From contig KN832560.1 of NCBI GenBank assembly GCA_000827205.1, positions 218,370 to 282,369 of the forward strand: a stretch of DNA of 64,000 nt, in the 5' to 3' direction. The position numbers and the translations under genes were made by a program. The notes under the pieces are model-generated. The model had not been told where the DNA came from. It did no database searches and was given only the letters and a program-made list of their open reading frames with translations. The DNA comes from Plicaturopsis crispa FD-325 SS-3. Taxonomy: Eukaryota; Basidiomycota; Agaricomycetes; Amylocorticiales; Amylocorticiaceae. Positions 47,801 to 58,659 of this stretch are shown here, piece after piece (position 1 is the first letter of the stretch; every line of letters starts with the position of its first letter).

Positions 47801-48821
47801 CCAAAGAGAGTGGAGTGCTGGCGAACGGGGGACCGTGTCTGTATCACCGTTAGTGTGCATTTAGACTTAGACACGAACAAGAACATACGCTTCGGTAGTT
47901 ATCAACTAGACCACCCAAGGTTTGCTGACTGTGATTGGTGCCGGATTCTGCTCCTCTTGCCTGTCCATGGCCCGAAAGCCCTTCCGAAGGTGGCCGTATG
48001 AAGGTCGGTTGAGCCCGAAGGGCGTTCAATGGAGGTGGGTCCGTTCCTTCTCTACTCAATGCCCTCTGTCCCTGATTAGACTGCGAGAATGACGGCTGAG
48101 AAGGTGCACTAGCTGCGGGAGCCGGAGTCATAGTGCGCATACGGAATGGCGATGGCGACGGTGCGTGAGTAGTTTCTAGAGGGAGTGTCTGCGCGTCACG
48201 CGTAAACGGCTTGCCGGTGAATGACAGGTTCGACCGTGGCTGCGACGAAAATGAACCAGAGGTGGTGAACGACATACTCGAAGACTGCGAGTTCGGGAAC
48301 GCAGGTGGGTCCATCGACATTGTACGCCCTAACGCGCGACGCGGGGACACTGTTTGACGGCCAGTGCCAGTATCCATGCGTGTGTCCATGTCGCTGAAGC
48401 TACCATGCCCAAAAGACATTTGCTGGAAGGCGGTGCGGGGTGGGTCGAGATAGCCCTGTTGCTGTTGAGGCGGCGAGTATACCTGGCTCTGGAAATTGAA
48501 CGGCGCATCGACGGACGCGGTTGTTCGATCCGGGCTATCCAACCTCATCCTCTTTGTTCTCCCGTCCCCTGAGGCCGCTGCGCTCTCCCCTGCATCGACC
48601 TGAGCTGGTGCAGGTTCATCGCCCACCCTCCTCCTCTTCCCATTGGTACTATCATCTGCGAACTCGGACTTTGAGTCGGTAGCGAACCATGAGAGCGGGC
48701 GCGTGACGATGTTCTTGAGTGTGCCGAAAAGCGAAGACGATTCTGATCTTCGAAGGGGTTTGCCTCTTCGAGCAACACGAGCGGGATCGCGTTGAAAACG
48801 GGAACGGGAAGACGAGGACAT
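44839..48821 (-). CDS. FG-repeat nucleoporin, Nup1/Nup124/Nup153-like
   Basis: This is a nuclear-pore basket protein candidate of about 1,270 residues. The start MSSSSRSRFQRDPARVARRGK is basic. SLFGTLKNIVTRPLSWFA looks like the amphipathic membrane-binding helix of Nup1 and Nup60. KRRR and KRMR clusters are nuclear-localisation type. An intron at about 47831-47880 joins NYR to TRSPVRQ. A Lys-rich and an acidic region follow, then a C-terminal half with about fourteen FSFG motifs plus many GLFG/FG variants (FSFGAP, FGGA, FSFGQP). The end, IKKLPNRRGARKA, recalls the basic importin-binding C-terminus of Nup1/Nup153. A 66-nt stop-free intron at about 46930-47000 (GTGCGT, branch CTAAC, TTTCAG) keeps the frame if retained. 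Confidence 0.85.
44900..46900 (-). repeat. FG-repeat coding region of the nucleoporin
   Basis: This region encodes the disordered FG domain: roughly fourteen FSFG cores separated by Ser/Thr/Pro/Ala spacers of 15-40 residues. The repeat is at protein level; codons vary. On the other strand it leaves long spurious open frames, e.g. 45176-46003. Confidence 0.9.
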
Positions 48822-49433
48822 AGCACCGACTGTAATCTTTGGTTAGTTAGGGTGTTTTGCTATGGTGGATGCTGACAAGAAATGAAGCACAGCAGGAGTG
48901 CAATTTTATGATGAAGACCAACGTCAAAGCAGAGGTGGACGCGTGGGCCGTGATCCTCGTGGAGTTAGGCGCTCAATGGCTCAGCCAAAGCAAGGTGTTG
49001 GTTTTGGGGCCATTGAGACCACCGTATTTTCCCCTTCGTTGTGAAACGAGCAGGAAACGACCGTGAACAAAAACAACGCGCTGCGACACCGCGATCAAAA
49101 AGACCATTAAAAATGCCACTCACCTCGCTAGAAACTGCGCCTCGTTGCAATCGGTCCGTTGCGAAACAGCGCGTGCCGTTCTACGCTGTGTTTTGTCCAA
49201 AGACGAGCTCTAGAAAACGAATCAGTTGGGTATCGCTCAGGTATCGCTGATGTTCCAGCAAAGCAGCGGAAGCACCGAGGCCCAGACGGAGGGCGGCACA
49301 CTCGGAATTCGGATGTCTTTTGGTGAGCTCATCGACCGTGTTGCCGCCGATCGACGCAAGGCCCACGACCATTTCCTAGAAATTCGCTATGTTTCAAACA
49401 TAACTCGGAACCACGAACACGACGGTGAAACCA
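48822..49433. promoter_or_regulatory. Divergent promoter, nucleoporin / YME2
   Basis: This is 612 bp between start codons. An ATG at 49250 opens a 112-codon frame that overlaps the YME2 start out of frame. If it lies in the transcript it would act as an upstream ORF. No domain is seen in it. Confidence 0.4.
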
Positions 49434-52400
49434 ATGCTCTCCAGAATATCTTCCAGAGCGCTAGTCAGGCGGACGTTGGTGTCGACAATCCGGCCACTAG
49501 GCGCGACGAGGACGGCCGTAACGGACAATGTGAGCGCTTCTACGAGACTTTCCGTACGAGCAGTACTCGAACTATATTTGAAAGCTAACAGAACCATAGA
49601 ATGCGCCCACAGGCTCCCGGGAAGCCTGGCTTTGGATTGATTCCGTATTTCCTGTCCGTTTAGGTCGTTGGGAGTGAGTCTCCTCTGTGCTTCCACAGAA
49701 TAATTGCTAAATATTGATACATACAGTCTACGCTACTACGTGGGCTTGTCACTTGAGGAAGAACTTCTTGGCCAGCTATCAACCATACTTTCCGCGGTGC
49801 GGGCTCACGACTTCCGTTTGCTTTCCATCGAGCCGCAGCACAAAGAGGGCGGGGTATTCGTGCGATTCGCATATTCGCCCTCAGGGTCGCGGGACGGCGA
49901 AGAGGTAGATTTAGCAGTAAAGGAAATTGAACAAGCTGTTCGCGAAGAGGCGGGTAAAAGAGGAGGACCTCCCAACTGGATCGGGATAAGGAAAGGTGGG
50001 GTATGGAGAGTGCGCGGGACACCTTGGCGAGAGGTAAGTTACGTTCTATCGGAATTCATTGGATGCTGCTATGAAGTTAACGCGGGAAAACAGGACATGT
50101 ATCACTTCGCTTCTCCCAATCTGAAGTTTGCGTTTGAAGGTCCGGATATCCAGGAGGAGGATCTCTACTCAATTCTACGCGTGCGCCCCGATCACCCCTT
50201 ACCAACTTTCGCCATTGACCACCCGCGATACTTAGCCTTACGGTCTTATCGAGCATCTCACTCCGCCATCCCCTGCACCTGCAGGGACGAGGCGTGCTGC
50301 TATCGTGACATATAGGCAACTGCGCTCTGCGGTGACTGCACGTAATGTCGTTCATGGCTTACGGTGGAACAGTGGTACGTAGCCACGCTTTTCTCCGGTT
50401 TATAAGACAATGTTGCTTGAACTTGAGCAGACTCGAGCACGCAGACACGGCTACATGCCCAATACGAGCGACCCCTTGAGCCTCACATGCTTCGCACTTG
50501 GCTTGCTGCACACCCGAGAATCGTTCTCCCCATGCTTGTGTTCCTTCTCGGGACGTTGACATACACTGTCTGTCATTTTTCATATGTTCTCGGATTCATT
50601 ACTGATATGGAACTATGTCACAGATTTTCGATCCCATACGCGCCATAATGATTCAGGCCCGCATGGAGGAATGGTTTGACTACCGCAGTACGTTCATATT
50701 TGCCCAGTTTCGTTCGTCATCGCTCAATCCACTATGTAGAGTTCGGTGCATGGAAATGGCTGCGTGTGAACGCTCTTGATAAGTTGGATGAGCCACGTCA
50801 TTGGCATGAAGACGCGCGACAAAACGATTTGGCCGTTACGCACACGACAAGTGGATCCAGCTCCAAGGCTCGAAATGTGAAGGAGGGCGCCGAGAAGGTA
50901 GAAGAGCGAACTATCGACGCGAAGAAAAAGCTAGGTAGTCCTCAAGACGACTCCGCCGAGGAGGTATGGAAAGAACGCGCAGAGGCGTTCAGCGCCTTGA
51001 AGAACTATCTATCGGACATGCCTAGTACGTGTTCAGTGGCATACACCTTGGATGTGCTAATATCCGGTCAGTGACCGTTGCGTTCATACACGGGCCGCAG
51101 GGGAGTGGAAAGTCCAAGATGATATCTACCATATTGCGCGATACGGATCGGTGAGTAGTCTTTGCTTGTCGATATACGTTGCCTGTCCTTACTTTTTCTC
51201 GTAGTAAGGCACTGGTTGTAGACTGTGCTGAGCTGCACAAGGCAACGTCTGACACACAACTGGTGGGCGCTCTCGCCCGCCAGACTGGCTACCGACCAAT
51301 GTTCACCTTCCTCAACTCCATGAATAACATCGTCGACCTTGCTAGCGTTGGTCTCATTGGGCAAAAGGGTTTGTGTCCGTCTTCCTGAGCATCGGCGACG
51401 TCTGACATATCCTTCCGCAGCGGGAATGAGTACATCTCTCAAGGACCAATTACAGCAGATCTTGGGTGTGACGGAGACGGCCTTGAAGCGAGTCTCCTCA
51501 TCTCATCGCACAACCATTGACCGTCAAGTCCAAGCCAAAAAGACCGCGGAGGCAGAAGCTCGGCGCCGCCAACGCATGTCGCGTGGGACCTTCCATGACG
51601 CGCGACAGGATTATGTGGCGGGAAATGGTGTCATGTCCGAACTCGGCGTTGGTGATGAGTGGTTTGGGGAGAACGATTGGGATGTAAATGGTGGAAGTGG
51701 TGTGCATGATGTGAAGGAGACGGAGGCTCGGCAAGAACGGGAGCGAAATCAAGAAGAGCGCCATGCGGAAGATATGGAGGCTGTAAGCAGCTTGCCCATC
51801 GTGGTCATCAAGAACTTCGGGGAGAGAGGTGGGCTCGTGGGCAGAGAGGAAGTCCTCGGTGCGCTAGCGGAGTGGGCAGCCAAGTTAGCCCAAGATCAAA
51901 TAGCGCATGTCGTCGTCGTGAGTGACAACCGGGAAAACGTGAAACGGCTTTCGAAAGGTGAGCGTCCACCCATTGTCAAATTCGTGTCATACTGACGGTT
52001 ATCCGTGAATGATAGCACTGCCTTCAAAACCGCTCAACAACATAGCTCTTTACGACGCAGATGCCACAAGTGCTCTTAGCTTCGTGACGAAGAAGCTACG
52101 AGACACGGGTGTCGATTTGGAGCTTAGCTCCCAGCAGGTAACTTACGTCCAGCGGCTGGGTGGGCGTGCTAGCGACCTCGAAAGTGTAAGACAATTCATA
52201 CTTGTGTTAATGGAGAGGTGCAGCTCTGATGATCCTATGCAATAGCTCATTCATAAAGTGCGAGGTGGCCAGCAAATCGAAGAGGCGGTCGAGGACATCA
52301 TCAACCGGGGTGTGAGCGAACTGCGTAAAAATGCGTTCGGTGACGACCCGGAGGATGCAAAGAGCTTACCGTGGGCTCGTGAGCAAGCATGGGCCATTCT

Positions 52401-53086
52401 GCGGCAGCTAGCTTCACAAGCAGAGGTGTGTCTTTGTGGCTCACTTTTCACCCACATGGCGACTGACCCCCTGCGAAGCTTCCGTACCACGATGTGCTGT
52501 TCGATTTCCCTTTCAAGGGCGACGAGGTGCCCTTGAAGGCCATGGAGCAAGCCGAACTCATATCAATCGGGACTCAAAATGGTATGTCCGTGTGGTTTTG
52601 CCTAGTACAGTACAACATATAACAGTCGCAAAACAGGGCGCCCCTCAACCATCCGACCAGGGAAACCAGTATTCAAATATGTCTTCGAGCGGCTCGTCCG
52701 TGGTATGTTTTATCACCCTTCGCCTTTCGAGCGTGATTGCTGACTGTGGGCGTCGTCCTACAGACCCTATCTTCCAGGCATCACAGGATCTCGTATACAA
52801 CGAGAAGCAGATAGCCAGTGCGGAAAGTACGATAGCAACCTGCGAGAAAGAGTTGTCCCTTCTTGCAGAGATTGGTGGTGAAGAGCGGCGGCTGGGGTGG
52901 TTCGGGGGACGTGGCATCACGGGTGGGCGTGCGGCACACTTGTTAGAGAAGATGCGCGTCGCGGAAGGGAAGGTGAGCTGTTTTTATCGCTTTTGCTCCA
53001 TACTATCTTTAAGACTCGATCACCAGGTTCAACTGCTGGAGAAGAAGAACCTGGAGCTGAAAAGGGTGCTCAAAAAAGGCGGGTGA
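49434..53086 (+). CDS. YME2: Mitochondrial escape protein YME2 (RNA12 family)
   Basis: Yme2 is an inner-membrane protein that affects mtDNA escape and nucleoid structure. The start exon MLSRISSRALVRRTLVSTIRPLG is a strong presequence and ends TDN; it joins to NAPTGSREAWLWIDSVFPVRLGRWDLRYYVG. An RRM-like part follows (FAFEGPDIQEEDLYSILRPYG, AAIVTYRQLRSAVTARNVVHGL). One transmembrane helix, RIVLPMLVFLLGTLTYT, precedes IFDPIRAIMIQARMEEWFDYR. The intermembrane AAA-like domain has the P-loop VAFIHGPQGSGKSKM, a LVVDCAEL strand and SSLPIVVIKNFGER. The end is coiled (YNEKQIASAESTIATCEKELSLL, LLEKKNLELKRVLKKGG). About fourteen introns; about 870 residues. Confidence 0.92.
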
Positions 53087-53552
53087 AGGAGAGTGGTTTC
53101 GCTTCCATATACGCGGCGTCCTCCTTGTATCTATATCAACTAATTTACCCTATGACCTTGTCAATCTCACCGACGCGCAGAGTATGCAAGTCTTGAGATT
53201 TCAATACACACATGCACAGACATCCCGTAGACCTTGTCCCCAATTTATTCCAAAGAATGGCCGACTAGTGGTACAAGACAGAAGAGAAGGAAACCGAGCT
53301 GCTCGAGAGGATTGGGGAGGCCTCTAGACAATCTAACAGAAAAACAGGAAACGGCAAAGCTGATGAGAGTAAGTAGGGAGTATGTGTACAGTCCAATGAT
53401 GCCTGATGTGTGTATTAAGCAATGTCGGGAACAAGAAAAGACTGCCTGCAGGGCAGGAGCGTTTCCCAGAAACGACTTGACTTGGCGCGGTGTGAAGGTA
53501 GAGGGGCAGAGAGACATGGAAATGACAGAAACTGGCTGATGGATCAAGCGTC
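53087..53552. other. Convergent 3' flank, YME2 / tetraspanin
   Basis: This 466-bp interval contains both 3' UTRs. Open frames of 80-100 codons on both strands here show no domain, signal or family match. Confidence 0.45.
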
Positions 53553-54489
53553 TTAGACGAATCCCTTGCCACCGCGCTTTGCGTCTATCTTCTTGAAGCG
53601 CTCCGTCTCTTGCCGCTAAAGGGCGAAGGTCGTATGTTAGCGCACATGAAACATGTCGGAGAGCAGCCGTCTAACCTTTTTGATAACACACAGAGATGCT
53701 AGGAAGAAGCAGATGATGACGGCCATGAAGCCATAGACCTGTATATACGGTCAGTAATCGAAGAGAACCTTTGAACGACGGTATCTTACGGTCCTATAAT
53801 ATGGTGCAAGTCAGTACATAGCTGGATGTGTAGCAATCGAAGGTACGCACGTGAACACATCATTGAGCGTAGTGTCGGCAAACGCAGTGATGGGCAGAAC
53901 GCATGTGCTGTTGTGCTGGACTGCGAAGTCCGCGGAGGAGCACAGGCCGCCGACAGCGACCGCATCTGAGGTATTGAAATACCCGCAGCAGTTCAACTAG
54001 CAGATGGGTCAATATCAATCGCTAGACATGCATGTCCATGTTATTTACCTTGTCCTGAATAGCAATCTGCTGGGCGGTCGACGCTTCCAAGAACTTGGCA
54101 TGGTAGTTATTCCGCTCTTGAAGCGTGAAGAACCAGACGAATGTTCCGATGATGACAATGCCGAGCGCGTCGACGATAAGGATCCAGTTCAAAATCACTA
54201 GGCCGAGGGTAACGTGGTTGCGCTGCACAATAGCACCAATCGAGAACGCGAACGATATGAGCATCGCTATACCAAGCACTGTGCCAGCTATTGGAAGAAA
54301 CAGCCTTGAGCAAGGCTGTGTGCGTGCAAGAGACGTTTGCGTACCGGTCAAGTCTGCATTACTGAACACCAAGTTCAGGAGCACATTGGGCGCCCTCCAA
54401 GCGATGGAGAATGCCAAAGCAATTGCGCCTGAGGCAAGCAGACAGAAGTCCAAGAACATCCATGCTCCCATCAACTTTTTCGAAACCAT
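53553..54489 (-). CDS. Tetraspanin-like membrane protein
   Basis: This is a four-helix fungal tetraspanin-like protein of about 210-220 residues. MVSKKLMGAWMFLDFCLLASGAIALAFSI is helix 1. A 57-nt stop-free intron (about 54286-54342) joins NADLT to AGTVLGIAMLISFAFSIGAI (helix 2). LGLVILNWILIVDALGIVIIGTFVWFF is helix 3. The large loop has LNCCGYFN, the tetraspanin CCG motif, then GGLC and STCVLPI. A 4-nt micro-exon at 53790-53793 is needed to join LNDVFT to TVYGFMAVIICFFLASLCVIKK (helix 4). The C-terminus RQETERFKKIDAKRGGKGFV is conserved in the basidiomycete family. Pls1-type tetraspanins control appressorium function in other fungi; whether that applies here is unknown. Confidence 0.87.
53790..53793 (-). 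other. 4-nt micro-exon of the tetraspanin-like gene
   Basis: On the minus strand GACC lies between TTATAG and GTAAGA. The flanking introns are 57 nt (53794-53850) and 51 nt (53739-53789); both contain TACTGAC-type branch sites. Joined, the exons read TTC AC-G ACC-GTC TAT, giving FTTVYGF. Skipping it shifts the frame. Confidence 0.82.
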
Positions 54490-55552
54490 ATTGTACTGCT
54501 AGACGGTGAAAGCTGGAGGGAGCACGCGAATTCGGTCAGACCTCGGAACGGGACGACAGGACTGTCCGGGACTCACAGAGGAGTGTCGAGAGTGGCGATA
54601 GAACCAAGTCGGCGGGTGAGGGTGTCGAGTCGAGGTTGAAACTCTGCCAGAGAGACGGATACAGAGGCTGCTGTAGCACCAGGAAATCGCAGTGCAGCTC
54701 GGAGAAGAGATATGAATATGAAGAGAGAGAGGGGAAAGGAGACGGTCAACGCCCTGGCTCGCGCTGCTGCCGAAAGTGAAGGTGAAGAAAAGGGTTAGAA
54801 AAGAGAAAGAGAAAGCGAAGAGGAATGAAGGGAAACTCACCGAGCAAGTGAAACTAAAGTCGGCTGGGACTTGTGATGGCGGTAAGGAGACCTTGATGGA
54901 CGCGCTATCCTTGGCTACATTTTATGTTGCTATGCCACAATGGAATCCCTCGGCGGCCTCTTTCTCATTGTTGCCAGCGACCACGGCTCGACCGCAGCTG
55001 CTGCGTTCTGGACCTCAAAGGCGAACGTCGGCGCACTCAAAAACAGCACATTCGCAAAGGTTTAAACATAATTTTCATAACGTCTCAACCGCCAGCAACG
55101 ACATATTCATGTTACAGGATACCATACGCATCGAACGACCACACTCTCCAATCCCTGCAAAGTCGATCACGGTTCCATGGGCGCTGTAAATGTTAGTAAT
55201 ACCAGCCAAAGCATACGACGGGAAGGGGGAGGAAAAAAATAAGATACTGTGAATGACTTAGCCTATGCACGATGGTTGCGTCGAATGCTGCCACAAAATG
55301 TTGTTGAAGTGTAAATGCCGAATGGAGATGGATGCGAGCGAATGCGGATGCTAGTGTTGGATGGCGATGGGACGGATGAGATGGGTCCCACCTCTGCGCC
55401 GAGTAGGCATGAGGGGGTGGAAAGAGAGGCACCGCCAGTGGCGGTGCTCGCGCTCTCGTGTCGAGCCCTGGATAGGGTACGCGCGGCCGGTAGTGAGCAA
55501 GCGTGCTGCGTGCGCGATGCAAAGCGGCGGTTGAGGCGGCGCTGTTCCCACA
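54490..55552. other. 1.06-kb gap: tetraspanin promoter and acidic-protein 3' flank
   Basis: I find no supported gene. The part nearest the tetraspanin gene (about 54700-54840) is almost pure purine on the + strand, hence a CT-rich tract in the direction of tetraspanin transcription, as often seen upstream of well-expressed fungal genes. The part near 55200-55250 is also purine-rich. Open frames overlapping 55263-55665 belong to the last intron and 3' flank of the acidic-protein gene. Confidence 0.45.
54707..54838 (-). promoter_or_regulatory. CT-rich tract upstream of the tetraspanin-like gene
   Basis: This stretch of mostly C and T on the coding strand is interrupted around 54745-54770. Such pyrimidine blocks mark transcription start regions in filamentous fungi. 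The assignment rests on composition alone. Confidence 0.35.
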
Positions 55553-58456
55553 TCAATGGATCCTTACGCGCTTGGAATCTACGAGGGAGCACATCGTTAG
55601 ATCCTGCAACGCATTCAGATAACAAGGGGGACAGCGCACCAGGTGAACTCGGCGGAGACACTTGACCCGCCTCATTCCCGTCCTCTCCCTCAATCTCGTC
55701 AAACCCACGTTTCGCCGTCTTGCCAACACCGCCCGTGCTCGACATGGTAGTCGAGCTCTGGTTCGATGCGGCGTCTGCATCCGCGTATCCGGCCCAAGTC
55801 GAGGGATCGACTTCCTCCCCTTCGCCATCCTCATCCCAGTCTTGGTCGTCGTCGTCCTCTGGGTTATCTACGATCTTCTCAAAAAGTTCGGGTTCGGAAT
55901 TACCGATCGTAGTGGTATCTGCTATAGGGTCTACACCGCACCTTAGTGAGTACATACTAGCAAAGTCGAGTGAAGAGTATATACCTGTTGAGTCGGCTGC
56001 GTTCTCGAGCATAGTAACGAAATTTGAATCCGACTCATCTATATCGTCAGTGCCTTCAAGGTGAGAGTATCCTGAGTAGTAAATTAATTCAGTTTGTATC
56101 GCACATACGGATCAGCGTGAGCTGCTTACCTGTATATGGAGTACCGTCGCCGAAGTCGGTTTGTTGCGCTGCGTCAACCTCTTGATCCTGATCGTCATTG
56201 TACTCTGAGAAAGAAGGAAAAGTGTGAGTGACGCTATTGAGAGGACATTAGTGTGCGAACGACGTACGATTGTCTGTAAGCGTCGAGTCTGCTTCATTAT
56301 AAGAATCATCTGCAAGCGCAACGGATGCATCGGCTGCTGCAGGCTCGGGTTCACCACCAGTTAGAGATTGTGAATCATGAGCAGCACCAGGTGCTTCAGT
56401 CGAAAGGCCGTTTTCCACAGACGGCAAAGTTGAGACTTCGCCACCGAACTCGTCAGGTAGTGCCTCGCCAGATTGTTGATCGTCCTCTTCCGGGTCTACA
56501 TACTCGGCATATTCGGTTTGCTGTTCGCTGGTATCAAGAGGCTCTGCGTCGTCCGTAGTGTGAACAGCATCGGCATCAAGTACTGCGTCGCTTTCGAGTG
56601 GCTCCGCGGGATTCTCCTCGCTTGCATCTGGAGCTGTATACTCATTGTCGTTTTCGAGTACATGTGCTTCGCTCTCGAGCACTTCGTCGTGTGCGTCATT
56701 TCTAGCATCCGAGTGGTGTATTTCGTTTGCTTCGATTGTCGATTCTTGAGGGTGGGATTCCTGGGTTTTGGCGCTTCCTGCCTCTTCTTCTTGTCGTCCT
56801 GAGTGTTCAGTGGTTTCTTCTTGAGCTGTAGTCGGATGTCCGTGTTCGTCTTCTGTAGCTTGCTGTACGGCCTCGTCGCCCTGAAGAATCTCTTGCGCGG
56901 ACGGTTCCGCTTCTGTCATGTAAAATGAGTACTGCGTGCGTGCGGATAAAACGAGCTGTGACGTACCATGGCCTTCATGCGCGTGTTCCTCGTGGTAGGC
57001 TTCCTCAACGGTCTCGATGTGGGCATGCTCTGTGTGAGACTCGCCATCGTGCTCATGTTCATACTCATGTTCTACCTCCGCAGCTTCGTGCCCTCCATCC
57101 GTTTCCTCAAGGTCGGCCCCGCTATCTGCAACATTCAGCCTTGCGATCTGGTCCCTCAATGCATGGAACCGCGCTATGAATCTGGGCGACGAAATATGGA
57201 GCGTGAGACGCAAGGGCCCGGCGATATCTGAGCCATCATGCAAAATATCAAAGTCGTGCAGCGTCACTTCGCGCGCATATATGTTGTCCTGTTTGCAAAA
57301 TGTCAGAAAAAGTTGAAATATAAAAAAAGACGCGGAGACGAACCTCAGAAACGGCGAGTTGCAAGTCATGCACTTCCAGCATGAGCTCGCCTTCATGAAA
57401 TCCGGGCAAACTAGCAACATATTCCTCGAGCCGCAGAGCTTCAAAGACATGGCTAAGCGGCTCGTAGTAAAGCGTGGGACGGTGCTGGAGTAATAAAGTC
57501 AAGACCTGGCGAGCAGGCGAAGGGCTGCCGGGATCGGGTTGATTGAAGAGAGATACTTCCGGATGTTCTGACGATGGCAGTGTGAGCAGAACCGCGGGAG
57601 GCGGATCTATGTATACGCCCTCGGAAATTTCGTGAGGGTCGCCCGAAGACGCATGCTCCTCGGCGTCATGAATGTCCTCAGCAGAATGCTGAGGCGCGCC
57701 TTCTTCTACTGGGGAGTTTGCCTCCGCCGCATGAACCACTGCTGCGTTTTCAGGGTGAGAGGTAGTGGCTACCTCGTCTTGCGGGTCGGCAGGTTCATGC
57801 ATGCTAGATGACTCTAGATGGTACTCGGGCTCAACGGCTGGTGCACCATCAGAGACAAGTCCATCGTGATGCGAGGCATCACCCTGTGGAACAGCGACTG
57901 CACTATTGTCGGGCAAAGACGCCGACTCGGCGAGTGGCTGAATCTGCGGCGATGACACCACAGGCTCTTCTGTCAAAGAGACAGGCGCGGCACCACTGGG
58001 TGCAGGGATTTCTTCGGGGACGGAAACAGGGTCATCGGGCGTAGGAAGTGCAGAGGCATTATGAAACCCAGAGAGTGGTGTATGAGATCCTTCATGCGGC
58101 GGAATCAGAGAGCTGTCGAGAGGAATGGGCGGTACTGCGGGTGTAGGCATATGTGAGGCGTCGTACACATCGACATCGACATCTACTAGCTCGCCACCGT
58201 CAGGAGGATAGTTGCCCGCTTCATCTGCCATCTCGTACTCCTGGGCCTCGACATCGTACGAATCCATATCAACCTCGACGCTCTCGTGCTCTGAGACGTG
58301 GGTGTGCACAGCGGCGTCGTCGTCTTCCATCTCGCTTTCGCCCTCTCGCATCCATGCATCTGTCGAGCCGTCTGTGTGCATGTGCACGTCCAAGTCGGCG
58401 GAGTAGTCCAGCATTTGGGTATCGTATGGTTCGAGCATCGTGGCCGTCGTTGCCAT
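55553..58456 (-). CDS. Large acidic orphan protein, conserved core
   Basis: I do not recognise a named domain. The start MATTATMLEPYDTQMLDYSAD is followed by a very acidic region (EMEDDDAA, VDVDVDVYD). A more ordered core around 57250-57620 reads PPPAVLLTLPSSEHPEVSLFNQ, RQVLTLLLQHRPTLYYEPLSHVFEALRLEEYVASLPGF, ELMLEVHDLQLAVSE, then DNIYAREVTLHDFDILHDGSDIAGPLRLTLH and FIARFHALRDQIARL. A long Glu/His/Asp/Ala-rich tail follows (HEYEHEHDGE). A last intron (GTGCGC, branch CTAAC, GTAG) gives the end SSPDSKRVRIH, with KRVR as a possible nuclear signal. I recall similar cores in other agaricomycete hypothetical proteins. The total is about 830-860 residues. Function unknown; a nuclear role is inference. 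Confidence 0.75.
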
Positions 58457-58659
58457 TGTCGAGCTCAGTATCGTTGGTGGTGTAAAGAGAAAAATATTGT
58501 CCAAGGGCTCTCGGGGGCTGCGAGAAGGGTCTATGATTTAGGGCAGGCGCCGCAGACCACACGTGAACATGTCGCGCACGGGCCTCCGACCGTGGCACTG
58601 GCACAGACCGCGCCGCGGTGACGTGAAGCTCGGCGAACAGGCTTTTGCTCTCAACCACC

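Noticed and set aside
49250-49588. 112-codon frame overlapping the start of YME2
   Set aside because: It has no recognisable domain and lies out of frame with the presequence exon. At most it is an upstream ORF.
53245-53547. 100-codon minus-strand frame between YME2 and the tetraspanin
   Set aside because: It overlaps 3' UTRs, has no start context or domain, and is matched by another spurious frame on the opposite strand.
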